A stretch of DNA of 5,222 nucleotides from contig PMZX01000325.1 in NCBI GenBank assembly GCA_003170035.1, positions 15,135 through 20,356 on the forward strand, in the 5' to 3' direction. Positions 4,561 to 5,222 of this stretch are shown here, piece after piece. A model generated the notes under the pieces. The model searched no databases and was not told where the DNA came from. It saw nothing but the letters and a program-made list of their open reading frames with translations. The stretch comes from Myxococcales bacterium (GTDB lineage: Bacteria; Myxococcota_A; Polyangia; Fen-1088). Made by a program: the position numbers and the translations under genes. Within the stretch, counting starts at the first letter, position 1, and every line of letters starts with the position of its first letter.

Positions 4561-5222
4561 TTGGCAGCCGGGCGATTTGTTGTGGGCAAGGCGGAGGCGG
4601 GATTGCGCCTTGACGCTTTCCTTGTGCGGCAGACGGTGGTGCCTAGTGCAACCGCCGCCCGGCGCGCGATCGCCGAAGGAATTGTCTTGGTCGGTGGGCG
4701 GCTTGGCAAGAAGGGGTCGCACCTGGGCGAGGGTCAAGTGGTCGAGATCGCGGTCCCCATCCAGGACCGGGTCGTGCCCACGCCCGCAGCCGAGGTTCCC
4801 CTCGCTGTGCTGTACGCCGACGATGACCTGGTGGTGGTGGACAAGCCCGCGGGCTTGGCTTCCCACCCCCTGCGCGCTGGTGAAGGGCCGAGCGTGGCAG
4901 GCGCCCTGGTGGCTCACTTTCCCGAGTGCGCGACGGCCTCGCCTGATCCCAGGGAAGCGGGCCTGGTGCAGCGCCTGGATCGCGGCACGACCGGCGTGCT
5001 GGTGGCTGCGCGCCGTCGCGATGTCTGGCCAGGCCTGCACAACGCTCTCGCGGCGTCGGACTGCGAGAAGACCTACCGCGCCGAGGTCGTGGGTCGCTTT
5101 CCGGAACTGGGCGCTGGTGAGAAGGATTTCGTGAGCCCGGGTGCCGGGCCTGGCACCCTGGTCGTGGCGGTACCCATCGGCCGCGTGGGCCGTCGCGGAT
5201 CGCGGGTGAAACTGGGCGGCGG
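4561..5222 (+). CDS. RluA-family pseudouridine synthase with S4 domain, 5' part only
   Basis: Enzymes of this family isomerise specific uridines in rRNA or tRNA to pseudouridine. The window holds 220 codons and the gene runs off the end. Residues 14-65 form an S4 RNA-binding domain (GLRLDAFL, then ARRAIAEGIVLVGG). The catalytic domain follows: VVVDKPAGLASHP at 91-103, the catalytic-Asp motif VQRLDRGTTGVLVAAR with Asp140, and KTYRAEVVG with conserved Tyr172. Most members have His before RLD (HRLD); here it is Gln137. Which RNA and site are modified cannot be told. The start is uncertain: TTG 4561 lies 2 bases after the transglycosylase stop and gives a sensible N-terminus; GTG 4582 is the alternative, and neither has a strong Shine-Dalgarno. 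The close spacing argues for one transcript and possible translational coupling. Confidence 0.9.
   Translation, partial: MAAGRFVVGKAEAGLRLDAFLVRQTVVPSATAARRAIAEGIVLVGGRLGKKGSHLGEGQVVEIAVPIQDRVVPTPAAEVPLAVLYADDDLVVVDKPAGLASHPLRAGEGPSVAGALVAHFPECATASPDPREAGLVQRLDRGTTGVLVAARRRDVWPGLHNALAASDCEKTYRAEVVGRFPELGAGEKDFVSPGAGPGTLVVAVPIGRVGRRGSRVKLGG

Noticed and set aside
4171..5040. Long open frame on the minus strand (289 residues)
   Set aside because: It lies opposite the transglycosylase 3' part and the pseudouridine synthase, both of which show clear family motifs. Its translation has no recognisable domain; long antisense frames are expected in GC-rich genes.

Overview
The window is GC-rich throughout and looks like a chromosomal piece of a Gram-negative bacterium. 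It carries a probable outer-membrane protein with a signal peptide, a Tat translocase subunit, a periplasmic murein transglycosylase with LysM domains, a PHB/PHA-type regulator domain and an RluA-type pseudouridine synthase. Gene style and codon use suggest Myxococcota or a related former deltaproteobacterial lineage. That placement is inference, because no taxonomic marker is present.

Layout. Bases 1-161 are a leader with no confident gene. 162-1253 (+) encodes a secreted, probably outer-membrane beta-barrel protein of unknown function. 1254-1584 has no gene and is filled with short dispersed repeats (A, B and C modules) that form several strong hairpins. The last repeat ends 2 bases before the stop codon of the next, convergent gene. 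1585-1839 (-) is a short PhaR-like DNA-binding protein. 1840-2032 is a gap that may hold a promoter for the PhaR-like gene and a hairpin behind tatA. 2033-2266 (-) is tatA. 2267-2368 is a divergent promoter region. 2369-4558 (+) is a large MltD-type lytic transglycosylase with four LysM-like repeats and a basic, low-complexity tail. From 4561 to the window end (+) runs the 5' part of an RluA-family pseudouridine synthase, starting 2 bases after the transglycosylase stop.

Working together. The transglycosylase and pseudouridine synthase are probably one transcription unit because they nearly touch. tatA is transcribed away from them, with the PhaR-like gene behind it on the same strand. The genes are envelope and housekeeping functions, and I see no defence system, CRISPR array, phage, transposase or biosynthetic cluster. 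The least explained parts are the modular repeat block at 1326-1582, the shortened PhaR-like protein beside it, and the unassigned outer-membrane protein.
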